NCBI GenBank assembly: GCA_022615465.1 | Contig: JAKEGR010000417.1 | Location: forward strand, 1-10,907 | From: Planctomycetota bacterium | GTDB taxonomy: Bacteria; Planctomycetota; Planctomycetia; Pirellulales; Lacipirellulaceae | Length of the DNA stretch: 10,907 bases | Direction: 5' to 3' | Part shown: in pieces, positions 1-7,230 of the stretch | Numbering within the stretch: position 1 is the stretch's first letter | How the letters are laid out: each line of letters begins with the position of its first letter | The notes under the pieces: generated by a model | What the model was told of the DNA's origin: nothing | Databases searched by the model: none | The model's input: only the letters and a program-made list of their open reading frames with translations | Made by a program: the position numbers and the translations under genes

Positions 1-389
<389 letters not shown>

Positions 390-580
390 GTTTATACATC
401 TACCGCGAACCGGGTTGTAAACAACCCAACTCCCAGGTCAATGAGCCTTTTGAAAACGTCTGAATGGCAAATTTTCGAGGCACGTCACCGCCGACGGCCG
501 AACCGAAATCCGACCCTCGCCGCTGCGTACCTCAGCCAAATACAGTCTTGGCTAACAAGAATTGGAGGTCACTTACCAAA
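390..580 (-). other. 16S rRNA leader with small hairpins
   Basis: This transcribed leader between boxA and the mature 16S end has no coding signal. Two short perfect stems are visible: AGCCAA/TTGGCT (534-539 with 548-553, 8-nt loop), just downstream of boxA and reminiscent of a boxB-type hairpin, and GGGTTG/CAACCC (412-417 with 422-427, 4-nt loop) close to the 16S start. The partner strand for an RNase III processing stem would lie beyond the 3' end of 16S and cannot be seen. Confidence 0.5.
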
Positions 581-594
581 TTGTCAAAGAGCAA
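581..594 (-). promoter_or_regulatory. boxA antitermination site of the rRNA leader
   Basis: The minus strand reads TTGCTCTTTGACAA, a near-perfect match to the bacterial rRNA boxA element (TGCTCTTTAACA type). It lies about 190 nt upstream of the mature 16S 5' end, the usual place. By known function the NusB-S10 complex binds boxA RNA and makes RNA polymerase resistant to termination while it transcribes rRNA. Its presence marks the real leader and fixes the direction of transcription. Confidence 0.8.
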
Positions 595-608
595 ATCCGA
601 AGCACGCC

Positions 609-637
609 ATTGTGAGCGATTAAACTCGCCTTGGCAA
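609..637 (-). promoter_or_regulatory. Candidate proximal rRNA promoter (P2)
   Basis: On the minus strand TTGCCA (632-637) and CACAAT (609-614) are separated by exactly 17 bp, a plausible sigma-70-type -35/-10 pair (5/6 and 4/6 matches to consensus). Transcription would start near 602, just upstream of boxA. It lies downstream of the terminator-like hairpin at 645-701, so it could supply rRNA even if that hairpin stops all upstream transcripts. It is a weaker match than the distal promoter. Confidence 0.4.
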
Positions 638-644
638 GCCCAGG

Positions 645-701
645 AGAAAAAAATTTCTCAACCGGGAGCAGGCCCCAGGACGGGGTCGCTCCCGATTGAG
701 A
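645..701 (-). terminator. Intrinsic terminator-type hairpin upstream of 16S
   Basis: A long inverted repeat spans 656-701: TCTCAA (656-661), GGGAGC (664-669) and CCCC (673-676) pair with GGGG (682-685), GCTCCC (688-693) and TTGAGA (696-701). On the minus strand it is followed by a run of seven Ts (plus-strand As at 647-653), the classic intrinsic terminator layout. It would end the transcript of the upstream LEPR-XLL gene and shield the rRNA gene. However, a strong promoter at 711-738 would start transcription only a few bases before it, so it may instead act as an early attenuator or end a ~60-nt RNA. Confidence 0.65.
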
Positions 702-710
702 ACATTCATA

Positions 711-738
711 ATCATACGCATCGGCAGGCGGGTGTCAA
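711..738 (-). promoter_or_regulatory. Strong sigma-70-type promoter, probable distal rRNA promoter (P1)
   Basis: The minus strand has TTGACA (733-738, perfect -35) and TATGAT (711-716, 5/6 match to the -10 consensus) with a 16-bp spacer. Upstream, towards 780, lies an A-rich tract (a run of seven As on the minus strand) that could serve as an UP element. The predicted start is near 704. A 6-bp inverted repeat GCGGGT/ACCCGC (728-733 with 749-754) flanks the segment just upstream of the -35 and overlaps its edge, so it could be an operator. This strength fits an rRNA promoter, but the hairpin beginning about 3 nt after the start is unusual. Confidence 0.6.
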
Positions 739-846
739 CAGCTTGAAAACCCGCGGAGTTATTGCTTTTTTTGCGATCCGACGATTCTCAAGCCGCCGCC
801 ACCGCTTCGCCAGCCGCTACAACTTACGCTACTCCATTTCAAATTC

Positions 847-1995
847 CTAAACCGGCGGCAATTCGAAACCCCTGACAAACTGATGGGAAAACACGTTCTC
901 ACTGAGTCCGTGCAAGGAGTCCTGGCCTTCCCCGCCCAGTAATACCGCGAAACGCGCCCGATTGCCTCGCAGCGAAAGACCATCATCGCCGCCGCCCAGA
1001 TCGACCCCCAGCAACTGGAACACGGAATCGACAATACGCGCTTCGTCGCGACCAGCACCGGTGGCCACCATGGCCGCGCCCGCATGTACGCGGTCGATGG
1101 AGACATGGTCCGCCCCCTCACCCGCTCCACCATGGACGGCCAGCAGGTGACCAACCCGCGTCTCAATCAATCCCACGTGGTCGTCACCCTCGCCGCCATG
1201 GACCATCATTCCGGCCGGCGTGCCAACGCGATTGCTCGTTAGTCCGTCGTTGCCTTCGCCTAACTGCACATCGATACCTCGTCCCACATGAAGCACTGCC
1301 TGTGGCGGTGCCAGGGGCGGCACCACACTCGCCTCTGCGGGCGGATCTGTCGGCGTTGCGAGCGGTGCATTGCCCAACAGCACCCGGTCGTTCTCCGTTC
1401 CGGTTGCAATGCTAAGCCGACCATCGATGGCCGCGTTGCCCACATGGATATCGTCTTCACCCACGCCGGCAACTATGGTCAGCGAGCCGCCAATGCCAAC
1501 TAGCGGCGGAGTAAGTGACGGATCGGAAGGAACATCGGCTGAAGGCGCATCAAGTGTGACGGCCAAACTGTCTGCCCCAACCTCAGGCTGAGGCTCAACC
1601 GGCAACATGGGCACTCCGACCACTACGCGGTCGTTGCCGGCACCGGTGCCGATACCAACATTCCCGCGAAAATGAGCTTCGTTCACAAGCACTGTGTCAT
1701 CGCCGTCGCCCATCGACATCCGCGCACCGCGGTAAACCCCCGTGACGACCACCTCCGTTTGCGGAGGCTGCACGGCGATGCCGTTCCCGAGAACGACGTT
1801 CGTACCGTGAAGGCCGGTGACGACAAACGCCCCCGGTTCAGCACCAGAGGTAACGGCGATCTGATTGTCCAATTCGTCGCCGTGAATCATCAGGTTGCCA
1901 TCTACTACGCTGACCAGCACATCGCCGGCCAGGAGTTGCTTGGACTCCAGCGACTCAAAGCGCGCGCACCGCGAGACAGACTTTCTACGTGTCAT
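847..1995 (-). CDS. LEPR-XLL-motif protein with degenerate RTX-like repeats
   Basis: The gene encodes a 382-residue, probably surface or secreted protein of unknown exact role. The N-terminus is Arg-rich and followed by RFESLESKQLLAGD (about residues 12-25), a variant of the planctomycete LEPR-XLL motif found near the start of many large exported proteins. The rest carries about ten spaced, imperfect GxGxDD-type motifs, for example GDGDDT near residue 96 and GGEGQDS near residue 355. They resemble RTX calcium-binding nonapeptides but are not in tight tandem, so a beta-helix or beta-roll is likely. Two Pro-rich inserts (about 130-167 and 211-232) interrupt them. I chose the ATG at 1995 because GGAGGAA lies 5 nt upstream; a TTG 13 codons earlier is less likely. 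No hydrophobic signal peptide or C-terminal anchor is visible. It is followed by a terminator-type hairpin at 645-701. Confidence 0.8.
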   Translation of the reverse strand: MTRRKSVSRCARFESLESKQLLAGDVLVSVVDGNLMIHGDELDNQIAVTSGAEPGAFVVTGLHGTNVVLGNGIAVQPPQTEVVVTGVYRGARMSMGDGDDTVLVNEAHFRGNVGIGTGAGNDRVVVGVPMLPVEPQPEVGADSLAVTLDAPSADVPSDPSLTPPLVGIGGSLTIVAGVGEDDIHVGNAAIDGRLSIATGTENDRVLLGNAPLATPTDPPAEASVVPPLAPPQAVLHVGRGIDVQLGEGNDGLTSNRVGTPAGMMVHGGEGDDHVGLIETRVGHLLAVHGGAGEGADHVSIDRVHAGAAMVATGAGRDEARIVDSVFQLLGVDLGGGDDGLSLRGNRARFAVLLGGEGQDSLHGLSENVFSHQFVRGFELPPV

Positions 1996-2491
1996 GGCTC
2001 TTCCTCCATTCCTGGGATTGATGCCCCTTGTCAAAAAAGTTTTTCGCTCGCCACGCCGAGCGGCCGGCCGACAGAGACCGGCGACTGTTCCAAACGTTTT
2101 AACCCGCGAAATCGTGACAGGTTTCGTTCGGCGACAAAGAATTTTCGAACTTTATTGACGGCTGCGAGAAAAACGACGTCGCCAGCGCGATCTTCACCAC
2201 GACGCCCGATCTGGATGCCGAGTTTCCCACCCTGGCCGCTCGACAGCCTGGGTGGCTCGACGTTCCGCTGTTGTGTGGGCAAGAACTAGCAGTCCCAGGC
2301 TCGTTGCCCCGTTGCATTCGCGTGCTGGTACACTGGAACACGAACCGATCGCAGGCCGAGGTCCGACATGTCTGCATACGCGATGCGGTGAGGCTCCGTC
2401 CCGATCTTTGCAGGTTGCCGCCCGTGAATTGGGATGATCTCGAAGCGTGGATCCGTGAGCAGCTGAAAGAGCATTTGTAGCTGAGGGCGCT
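1996..2491. other. About 500-bp stretch without a convincing gene
   Basis: Between the two minus-strand genes only short, mutually overlapping open frames exist, none with a ribosome binding site or a recognisable domain. The best two are a 69-codon TTG-started plus-strand frame (2271-2480) ending in the helix-like [17 protein letters not shown], and a minus-strand frame within 2286-2543 containing [14 protein letters not shown]. They are complementary to each other in part, so at most one can be real. The part near 1996-2160 should hold the promoter of the downstream minus-strand gene, but I see no clear -35/-10 pair. An inverted repeat at 2227-2255 is listed separately. Confidence 0.5.
2227..2255. 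repeat. Small intergenic inverted repeat
   Basis: CCACCCTGGC (2227-2236) and GCCTGGGTGG (2246-2255) form a 10-bp stem with one T-T mismatch and a 9-nt loop. It lies about 240 bp past the stop of the matrixin gene on the minus strand. There is no adjacent T-run on either strand, so it is not a standard terminator. It may be one copy of a dispersed planctomycete palindrome, but that is inference from one copy. Confidence 0.45.
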
Positions 2492-3988
2492 CTAGGACAT
2501 TTTGCCGCGCCAACGCCGACGAGACATGGTAACCGGAAGCCAACCAAGCAGGACCATCACTACGGACACCGGCTCCGGAACGCCCCGGGGTTCGATTCCT
2601 GAACCACTGCCGGCTATGTTGCCGAAGTTAGTTCTCCATACGTCGTAATCGTCCTGGCCGATTACGCCGTCTTCATTCCCGTCGGCTTCAAGTCCGCTGC
2701 CTGATTGGCCCAACGAATCGCGCCATACAGTGAAATCAGCGGCATCCACCATGCCGTCCGAGTTGTAATCGCCTTCCAGCAGCATCAGCGGAGCAACGGC
2801 CGAAATCTCAAGCTGGTAGAGCTGAACGATCTCCGTAGAACCTGTGACGCGTGCGAAGTACTGCCCGGCCGCCGGCAAAACAACGCTTGTTAGCGATTCC
2901 ACAGCTCCTGCGATCTGATCGTCGGCGAAGGCCAGTAAGGAGGCGCCATCCGTGTTGAACACTGTCAGGGTCAGGTTGCTTCTCGCATTGGCATCGAATA
3001 GCGACTGCTCACCGCCTTGAACCCCCTGGTTGAATATCCCGCCGCGGGGTGTCAGCAGAAGATTTACCGAGGCTGATTGCAAAACGCTGAAGGAGTAATA
3101 ATCCGCATCCGATGAGTTGGCTATACTGACAAAGTCCGTGTCCGTGCCACTGACAACCGTATCAGGGCCGGAGTCGATTCCAATAGCCAGGGGACTGCCG
3201 GCAACCAGCGTGCCGAGACTCGTGGCCCGCGATGCCATCCCGTTGCCCAGCCCGCCGTTCGCCTTTTCCAACGCATCGCCATAATACCAGTGAGCACCGC
3301 GGATATCGTCAAGTTGTGGCCCGTCGAACAATACGTTGATACTTGGCTCCAGCAGGAACGCAGCATTACTCGATTCCACGTGCTGCAATCCCAAGCCGTG
3401 CCCTAGCTCGTGCATCAGGGTATTACGCAGCCGACGGTATGTGGAGCTTGCATTGGAAAAAAATGAAGCGTCGTCGGCATCGAGCACCATGTCGGAACTA
3501 TCGGGATAGTAACTGTAAGCCAAGGTGTTCCCTGCGCCATCTATCGGCGCGGCCCCCAGGCGGATGTCGCCGCGAACGCCAAGCTGGCCACTGAAGCCGC
3601 CATGAGACAGCCCATCGTCGTGAGGCTCGTAAACGAAGGTGACGCCGCTAAGTTCGCTCCAACGATCGAATGCATCCGAGAGATGGGCGAACCACGGTCG
3701 CAGTGTCAGGTCGGAACCGCCCAGGCCCGCACCGAGGCTGGCATCGAGGAACGAGATGAAGCGACTCGGTGTTTCGCCAGGAATGGCCGTACCGTCGGGC
3801 ACAATGCTCCAGGTGAGCGTCACGGGGTCGCCCATGCCTCCCGCGGGGCCAAAAGCGGAGGTCGACCAGCGGTCGTACGGAACAAAACCCGATGCGGCGA
3901 CTGGAAACATTATCACCGCAACCAGAATGGCAGGCATCGTAGCGATCGGGTTGAACCGGCTTCGCCTCCATCCTCTTCGAACGACCAT
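2492..3988 (-). CDS. Secreted matrixin-like zinc metalloprotease with dockerin-like and PEP-CTERM regions
   Basis: This 498-residue protein is a predicted exported peptidase of the metzincin/M10 type. From the ATG at 3988: an Arg-rich N-terminus, a hydrophobic signal segment (about 14-33), then a catalytic domain with HELGHGLGLQH at 193-203 (three zinc-binding His plus the catalytic Glu) and DDIRGAHWYYGD near 227-238, as in planctomycete matrixins. The expected Met-turn methionine appears to be Leu (FLLEPS, about 211-216). A PPC-like beta domain follows (about 288-398). A dockerin-like pair of calcium loops (DYNSDGMVDAAD and DGNEDGVIGQDD) spans about 407-455. The C-terminus has VPEP (470-473), a hydrophobic helix and RRR, a PEP-CTERM sorting tail. 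I chose this start because a purine-rich GGGGGAAGAGAAGA directly precedes it; an in-frame GTG at 4069 would add a REP-like hairpin to the coding region. The substrate is unknown. Confidence 0.88.
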   Translation of the reverse strand: MVVRRGWRRSRFNPIATMPAILVAVIMFPVAASGFVPYDRWSTSAFGPAGGMGDPVTLTWSIVPDGTAIPGETPSRFISFLDASLGAGLGGSDLTLRPWFAHLSDAFDRWSELSGVTFVYEPHDDGLSHGGFSGQLGVRGDIRLGAAPIDGAGNTLAYSYYPDSSDMVLDADDASFFSNASSTYRRLRNTLMHELGHGLGLQHVESSNAAFLLEPSINVLFDGPQLDDIRGAHWYYGDALEKANGGLGNGMASRATSLGTLVAGSPLAIGIDSGPDTVVSGTDTDFVSIANSSDADYYSFSVLQSASVNLLLTPRGGIFNQGVQGGEQSLFDANARSNLTLTVFNTDGASLLAFADDQIAGAVESLTSVVLPAAGQYFARVTGSTEIVQLYQLEISAVAPLMLLEGDYNSDGMVDAADFTVWRDSLGQSGSGLEADGNEDGVIGQDDYDVWRTNFGNIAGSGSGIEPRGVPEPVSVVMVLLGWLPVTMSRRRWRGKMS

Positions 3989-4035
3989 TCTTCTCTTCCC
4001 CCGATTTCTTGTAGATCCTCTCGAAACTCCAACCT

Positions 4036-4058
4036 GCCCGTTGAAAAAGGGAACGGGC
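4036..4058 (-). repeat. REP-like hairpin in the leader of the matrixin gene
   Basis: GCCCGTT (4036-4042) and AACGGGC (4052-4058) form a perfect 7-bp stem around a 9-nt loop containing GAAAAAGGG, 48 bp upstream of the chosen ATG. The motif CCCGTTGAAAAAGGG resembles a dispersed REP-like sequence I associate with several bacterial genomes; only this one copy is visible. In the minus-strand mRNA it would form a stable 5'-UTR hairpin. Confidence 0.5.
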
Positions 4059-4268
4059 ACGCTCGCCACCGCGTCAAACTGAGGCGACTCGTCAAGTGAT
4101 CCGTGAACCAGTTTTTCAATAGGCTGCTATCGTGCCATTGTACTTGGAAATGCAGTTCGTACCACTGTTACCAAAGTGACCCGCGATGTCGCTCGAAATC
4201 CGCAAGCGAGGTTTGCCCACACCGGTCGCGAACGCGAACTCTTGGTATCACAAGAATTCCAGGGCTTG

Positions 4269-4299
4269 TTGGCCCCCTGATTCTCAGCCAAGTTACAAT
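4269..4299 (+). promoter_or_regulatory. Weak candidate promoter of the second metalloprotease gene
   Basis: TACAAT (4294-4299) is a good -10 match; TTGGCC (4269-4274) is a poor -35 match at a long 19-bp spacing. The -10 ends only 6 bp before the ATG at 4306, so transcription would begin at or next to the start codon and give a leaderless mRNA. This fits the absence of a Shine-Dalgarno sequence. Confidence 0.3.
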
Positions 4300-4305
4300 A
4301 ATACC

Positions 4306-6204
4306 ATGCGTATCCTACCAGTAGCCGCGAGCGAAAGGGCCCCCTCCCTGTGGGCCTTGTCCTCGCTGATGGCAATGTTCCTGGCAAGCGTCGGCACGGC
4401 CACTGCCGATGTCATCGTGCTGGCCAATCGCGCTGGTACGCCCCTTGCCGTGCAGATCGTGCCGGAGTCTGGCGTGACGCCGCAGCAGATCACACTGCCG
4501 ACCGGGGACTCAACGCCGGTGTTCGTCGATGGGGGAGCGAGCGTTTTGTTCCTGTCGGCAGGGCAACGCCAGCAGCAAGACCTGTGCGCCAACTGCGCCT
4601 ATTTCTTTGGTCGGACGGCCGATGGACGCATCTCACTTCAAAAGATCGGCCTCGACGAAGACGAGACCACCCTCCAGGGACGTCCGCTGCTCGGCACCAC
4701 GAGCCGCGTACCATCGGTCGCGATTCCGGTGAAGATTCTCGTCGATGAAGAAGAGCCGGCCCGCCAAGTTCTTTGGGAACGCCGTCTGCGCCACCGCGTC
4801 GAGGCCGCCTCGGCCATTCTCGACAAGCATTGCCGCGTACGGCTGCAAGTCGTCGCCGTCGAAACCTGGAATTCCGACAACGCAACGACCGATTTCTTTC
4901 AATCCCTGGCGGAGTTCGAGCGCGAAGTGAAGCCTTCGCCGGCGCGCGTGGCCATCGGTTTTTCCAGCCAGTTCCAACTCCTCCGCGGACGCGTGCATAT
5001 GGCCGGCACACGTGGGCCGTTGCATTCACACATATTGCTCCGCGAGTTTTCCAGGCAAATCAGTGAACCGGAACGGCTCGAATTCCTGGTCCACGAACTG
5101 GGCCACCTTCTTGGCGCGTCGCACAGCCCGGAACCAACGAGCGTCATGCGGCCCGTGTTGGGCGATGACCTGGCCGGCCGGGCCGATTTCGAGGTCCGCT
5201 TCGATCCGGTGAACACGCTGACCATGTCGATCGTTGGCGAAGAAATGCGCCGGCGCAATATCCACCATTTCACGGAATTGACCCCCGGTTCGAGACGCCG
5301 GCTGCGGCAAATCTATGGCCAGTTGTCAAAATCGCTCCCCGACGATCCTGCCGGAGCGATTTTCCTGGCGCTGACCAATCCCGCCACCTCCAGTACACCG
5401 ACCACGCAAGACGCCGCGGCGTTGATTTCGGGTACGCGCCATGTGCTGGTGAGGATTTCGCAGGCAGCCAAATCGAACCAGGCTCTGCCGGACTCTACTG
5501 GGCCGAATTCCGGCGGAGCCGGAACGACGACACCCGGCAGCGTGCCGGCCGGTCAAAGTGCCACGGGAACCCGCCGTGTTGACGACAAGCTTACGGAATT
5601 CTACGTGCGGCAAGCCGCCACGGCAGCCGACGCCTTGCCACGAAATGTTGGCCCAACCGCGTTCCTTCTGGCCGTTGGGATTGCGATGGATGATTCCGGC
5701 GCGTTATCCATCCTGCCGAACACGGCTCAAATCGTGCAAGCCGTGGAAACCCCGATCGAACACGCCGCAAGAGTCGGCTCATTTGGGAAACCGACCATGT
5801 TTGGTCGGCCCGACCTGGCGAAGCACTTCACCCTGTCGGCCTGTCTGACGGCAATGATTGGAGCTGGCACCGCTAGAACGGCCGGCCTCACGAAAGAGAT
5901 GATCGATGCCCAAGGTCGCAGCGGCTTCAGCTTTGCCGATATCGCCGCCAATCAGGCCGGCAGCTTGTTTGCGGAGCACGTCATGAAGAAACGATTCTCA
6001 CTGACGATGGTTGCCGGCAGCTTCTCCGTCTCCGTGGTCATGCCCTCGGTCGACGGCCTGCCCGAAGGACTCTCGGCGCGGGATCTCGCCACCCAGTTCG
6101 GATCCACCAGCGACAATCGCTTCCGCCAGCAATTGCTTGATGTCGAACAGCGCGTGCTGCGTCTCCCACCCTATCGCGTGGCAACGGGCCTACCGGTACG
6201 ATGA
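4306..6204 (+). CDS. Secreted metzincin-type metalloprotease with unassigned C-terminal domain
   Basis: This 632-residue protein starts with a signal peptide (hydrophobic core about 15-32, likely cleavage after the Ala in TATA-D, about residue 34). A first domain (about 35-130) contains a CANC pair (94 and 97). A zinc-protease domain follows, with HELGHLLGASH at 263-273 and a Met-turn SVMRP with Met 281, so the metzincin site is intact. A Ser/Thr/Gly/Pro-rich linker (about 360-425) leads to a C-terminal domain (about 440-632). This includes GRPDLAKHFTLSACLTA, then DAQGRSGFSFADIAANQAG and GLPEGLSARDLA; I have seen such patterns in uncharacterised bacterial proteins but cannot name the family. 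I chose the ATG at 4306 because it places the signal peptide at the N-terminus; an in-frame ATG at 4186 would add 40 residues of unlikely composition. The gene is divergent from the matrixin gene, and its substrate is unknown. Confidence 0.85.
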   Translation: MRILPVAASERAPSLWALSSLMAMFLASVGTATADVIVLANRAGTPLAVQIVPESGVTPQQITLPTGDSTPVFVDGGASVLFLSAGQRQQQDLCANCAYFFGRTADGRISLQKIGLDEDETTLQGRPLLGTTSRVPSVAIPVKILVDEEEPARQVLWERRLRHRVEAASAILDKHCRVRLQVVAVETWNSDNATTDFFQSLAEFEREVKPSPARVAIGFSSQFQLLRGRVHMAGTRGPLHSHILLREFSRQISEPERLEFLVHELGHLLGASHSPEPTSVMRPVLGDDLAGRADFEVRFDPVNTLTMSIVGEEMRRRNIHHFTELTPGSRRRLRQIYGQLSKSLPDDPAGAIFLALTNPATSSTPTTQDAAALISGTRHVLVRISQAAKSNQALPDSTGPNSGGAGTTTPGSVPAGQSATGTRRVDDKLTEFYVRQAATAADALPRNVGPTAFLLAVGIAMDDSGALSILPNTAQIVQAVETPIEHAARVGSFGKPTMFGRPDLAKHFTLSACLTAMIGAGTARTAGLTKEMIDAQGRSGFSFADIAANQAGSLFAEHVMKKRFSLTMVAGSFSVSVVMPSVDGLPEGLSARDLATQFGSTSDNRFRQQLLDVEQRVLRLPPYRVATGLPVR

Positions 6205-6361
6205 TAGCCGCCCGCTACGATTCACGGTCTCGACCAGCAGCCCAACCGGTATTAGAATGTTGGCCATCCTGCGGGAGTTGCTTTGCCATCCGGGCGGGGC
6301 AAAACTCACCAGCAATTCCAGCCCTGTTTGCGTCGTTTTTCCACTTTAGCCCCGATCTAAC

Positions 6362-7228
6362 ATGCTGTCTTTCAAGCCTCAACACGATTTTTTGATCGGC
6401 ATCGATTCAGATGGTTGCGTTTTCGATACGATGGAGTTGAAACACAAAGAGTGCTTCGTCCCGAATTTTATCAATTGTTACGAGCTCCAGGGCGTGAGTA
6501 AGTACGCGAGGGAAGCGGCCGAGTTCGTGAATCTGTATTCGAAAAGCCGCGGCGTGAACCGATTTCCTGGGCTGGTAGAGCAACTCGATTGGCTGCGCCG
6601 CCGACCGGAAGTGAAAGCGCGCGGCGTGCAAGTCGCTCGTCCGCAGGGCCTTGCCGCCTGGATCAGCCGCGAATCGAAGCTCGGAAACCCGGCGCTGGAA
6701 AAGGCGGCTGCCGAAACCGGCGATCCGGATCTTCAGCAGGCGCTCCAGTGGTCGAAGGCCGTGAACAAGTCGATCGCCGAAATGGTTCGCGGCGTGCCGC
6801 CGTTCCCCTTCGTGCGAGACTGCCTCGATCGGTTCGCCAAACGGGCCGACATGATCGTCTGCTCACAGACGCCCAATGCCGCTCTCGAAGCCGAGTGGAA
6901 TGAGCACCAACTTGACTCACACGTGCAAGCGATCTGTGGGCAAGAAGTGGGCAGCAAAAAAGAATCGCTCGCAAAATCCAAGGAATATCCAGCCGGCCAC
7001 ACGCTTATGATCGGCGATGCGCCCGGCGATTACAAAGCGGCCCAGGCCAACAGGTGCCTGTTCTTCCCGATCAACCCTGGCACCGAGGAAGCAAGCTGGC
7101 AGCGGCTTTACGAGGAAGGCATCGAACGGTTCTTCGGCGGCACGTTCGCCGGGGCGTACCAGCAGCAGTTGCTCGACGAATTCGACGCGTTTTTGCCAGA
7201 GCGGCCGCCCTGGAAAGTGGAGGATTGA
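6362..7228 (+). CDS. HAD-superfamily hydrolase (phosphatase-like)
   Basis: This is a 288-residue cytosolic protein with no signal peptide or membrane segment. All HAD core motifs are visible: motif I GIDSDGCVFDT (nucleophile Asp 15, acid/base Asp 17), motif II IVCSQT (Ser 168), motif III Lys 199/200 and motif IV MIGDAPGDYKAA (Asp 219, Asp 223). In the family these form an Mg2+-dependent site that works through an aspartyl-phosphate. The ~140 residues between motifs I and II form a large helical cap, bigger than in most phosphoglycolate phosphatases, with distinctive stretches such as KYAREAAEFVNLYS and ESKLGNPAL. The C-terminal ~50 residues are an added tail ending in PPW. No Shine-Dalgarno is seen before the ATG. 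It lies 98 bp before gnd on the same strand, separated by a palindromic repeat. A sugar-phosphate substrate is possible from context but not shown. Confidence 0.85.
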   Translation: MLSFKPQHDFLIGIDSDGCVFDTMELKHKECFVPNFINCYELQGVSKYAREAAEFVNLYSKSRGVNRFPGLVEQLDWLRRRPEVKARGVQVARPQGLAAWISRESKLGNPALEKAAAETGDPDLQQALQWSKAVNKSIAEMVRGVPPFPFVRDCLDRFAKRADMIVCSQTPNAALEAEWNEHQLDSHVQAICGQEVGSKKESLAKSKEYPAGHTLMIGDAPGDYKAAQANRCLFFPINPGTEEASWQRLYEEGIERFFGGTFAGAYQQQLLDEFDAFLPERPPWKVED

Positions 7229-7230
7229 AA

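Larger units (their letters stand above)
3989..4305. other. Divergent spacer between two metalloprotease genes
   Basis: This 317-bp region separates the minus-strand matrixin gene from the plus-strand metzincin gene and must contain both promoters. On the minus side a TACAAT (plus 4137-4142) is a possible -10, but its -35 partner (TGGTAC, 16 bp away) is weak. On the plus side a TACAAT at 4294-4299 is described separately. A hairpin at 4036-4058 lies in the leader of the minus-strand gene. Open frames here have no start signals or domain content. Confidence 0.5.

Noticed and set aside
2029..2034. TTGACA just upstream of the LEPR-XLL gene as a promoter -35
   Set aside because: No -10 lies at the right distance, and it would fall within the ribosome binding region of the gene.
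1672..2289. 205-codon plus-strand open frame opposite the LEPR-XLL gene
   Set aside because: It is antisense to a gene with clear motifs and a good ribosome binding site, has no domain content, and is typical of GC-rich antisense shadows.
2286..2474. Minus-strand small frame with [14 protein letters not shown], vaguely like the N-terminus of some methylenetetrahydrofolate reductases
   Set aside because: The similarity stops after about 14 residues, there is no ribosome binding site, and the rest does not fit that family.
2492..4069. GTG start at 4069 for the matrixin gene
   Set aside because: It would place a REP-like hairpin in the coding region and bury the signal peptide behind 27 extra residues; the ATG at 3988 has a purine-rich site.
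4186..4305. ATG at 4186 as start of the second metalloprotease
   Set aside because: It adds 40 residues of unlikely composition ahead of a clear signal peptide and has no ribosome binding site.
6275..6307. Possible terminator hairpin after the second metalloprotease (GAGT, TTTGCC / GGCAAA, ACTC)
   Set aside because: The stem is bulged and no T-run follows directly, so it does not support a terminator call.
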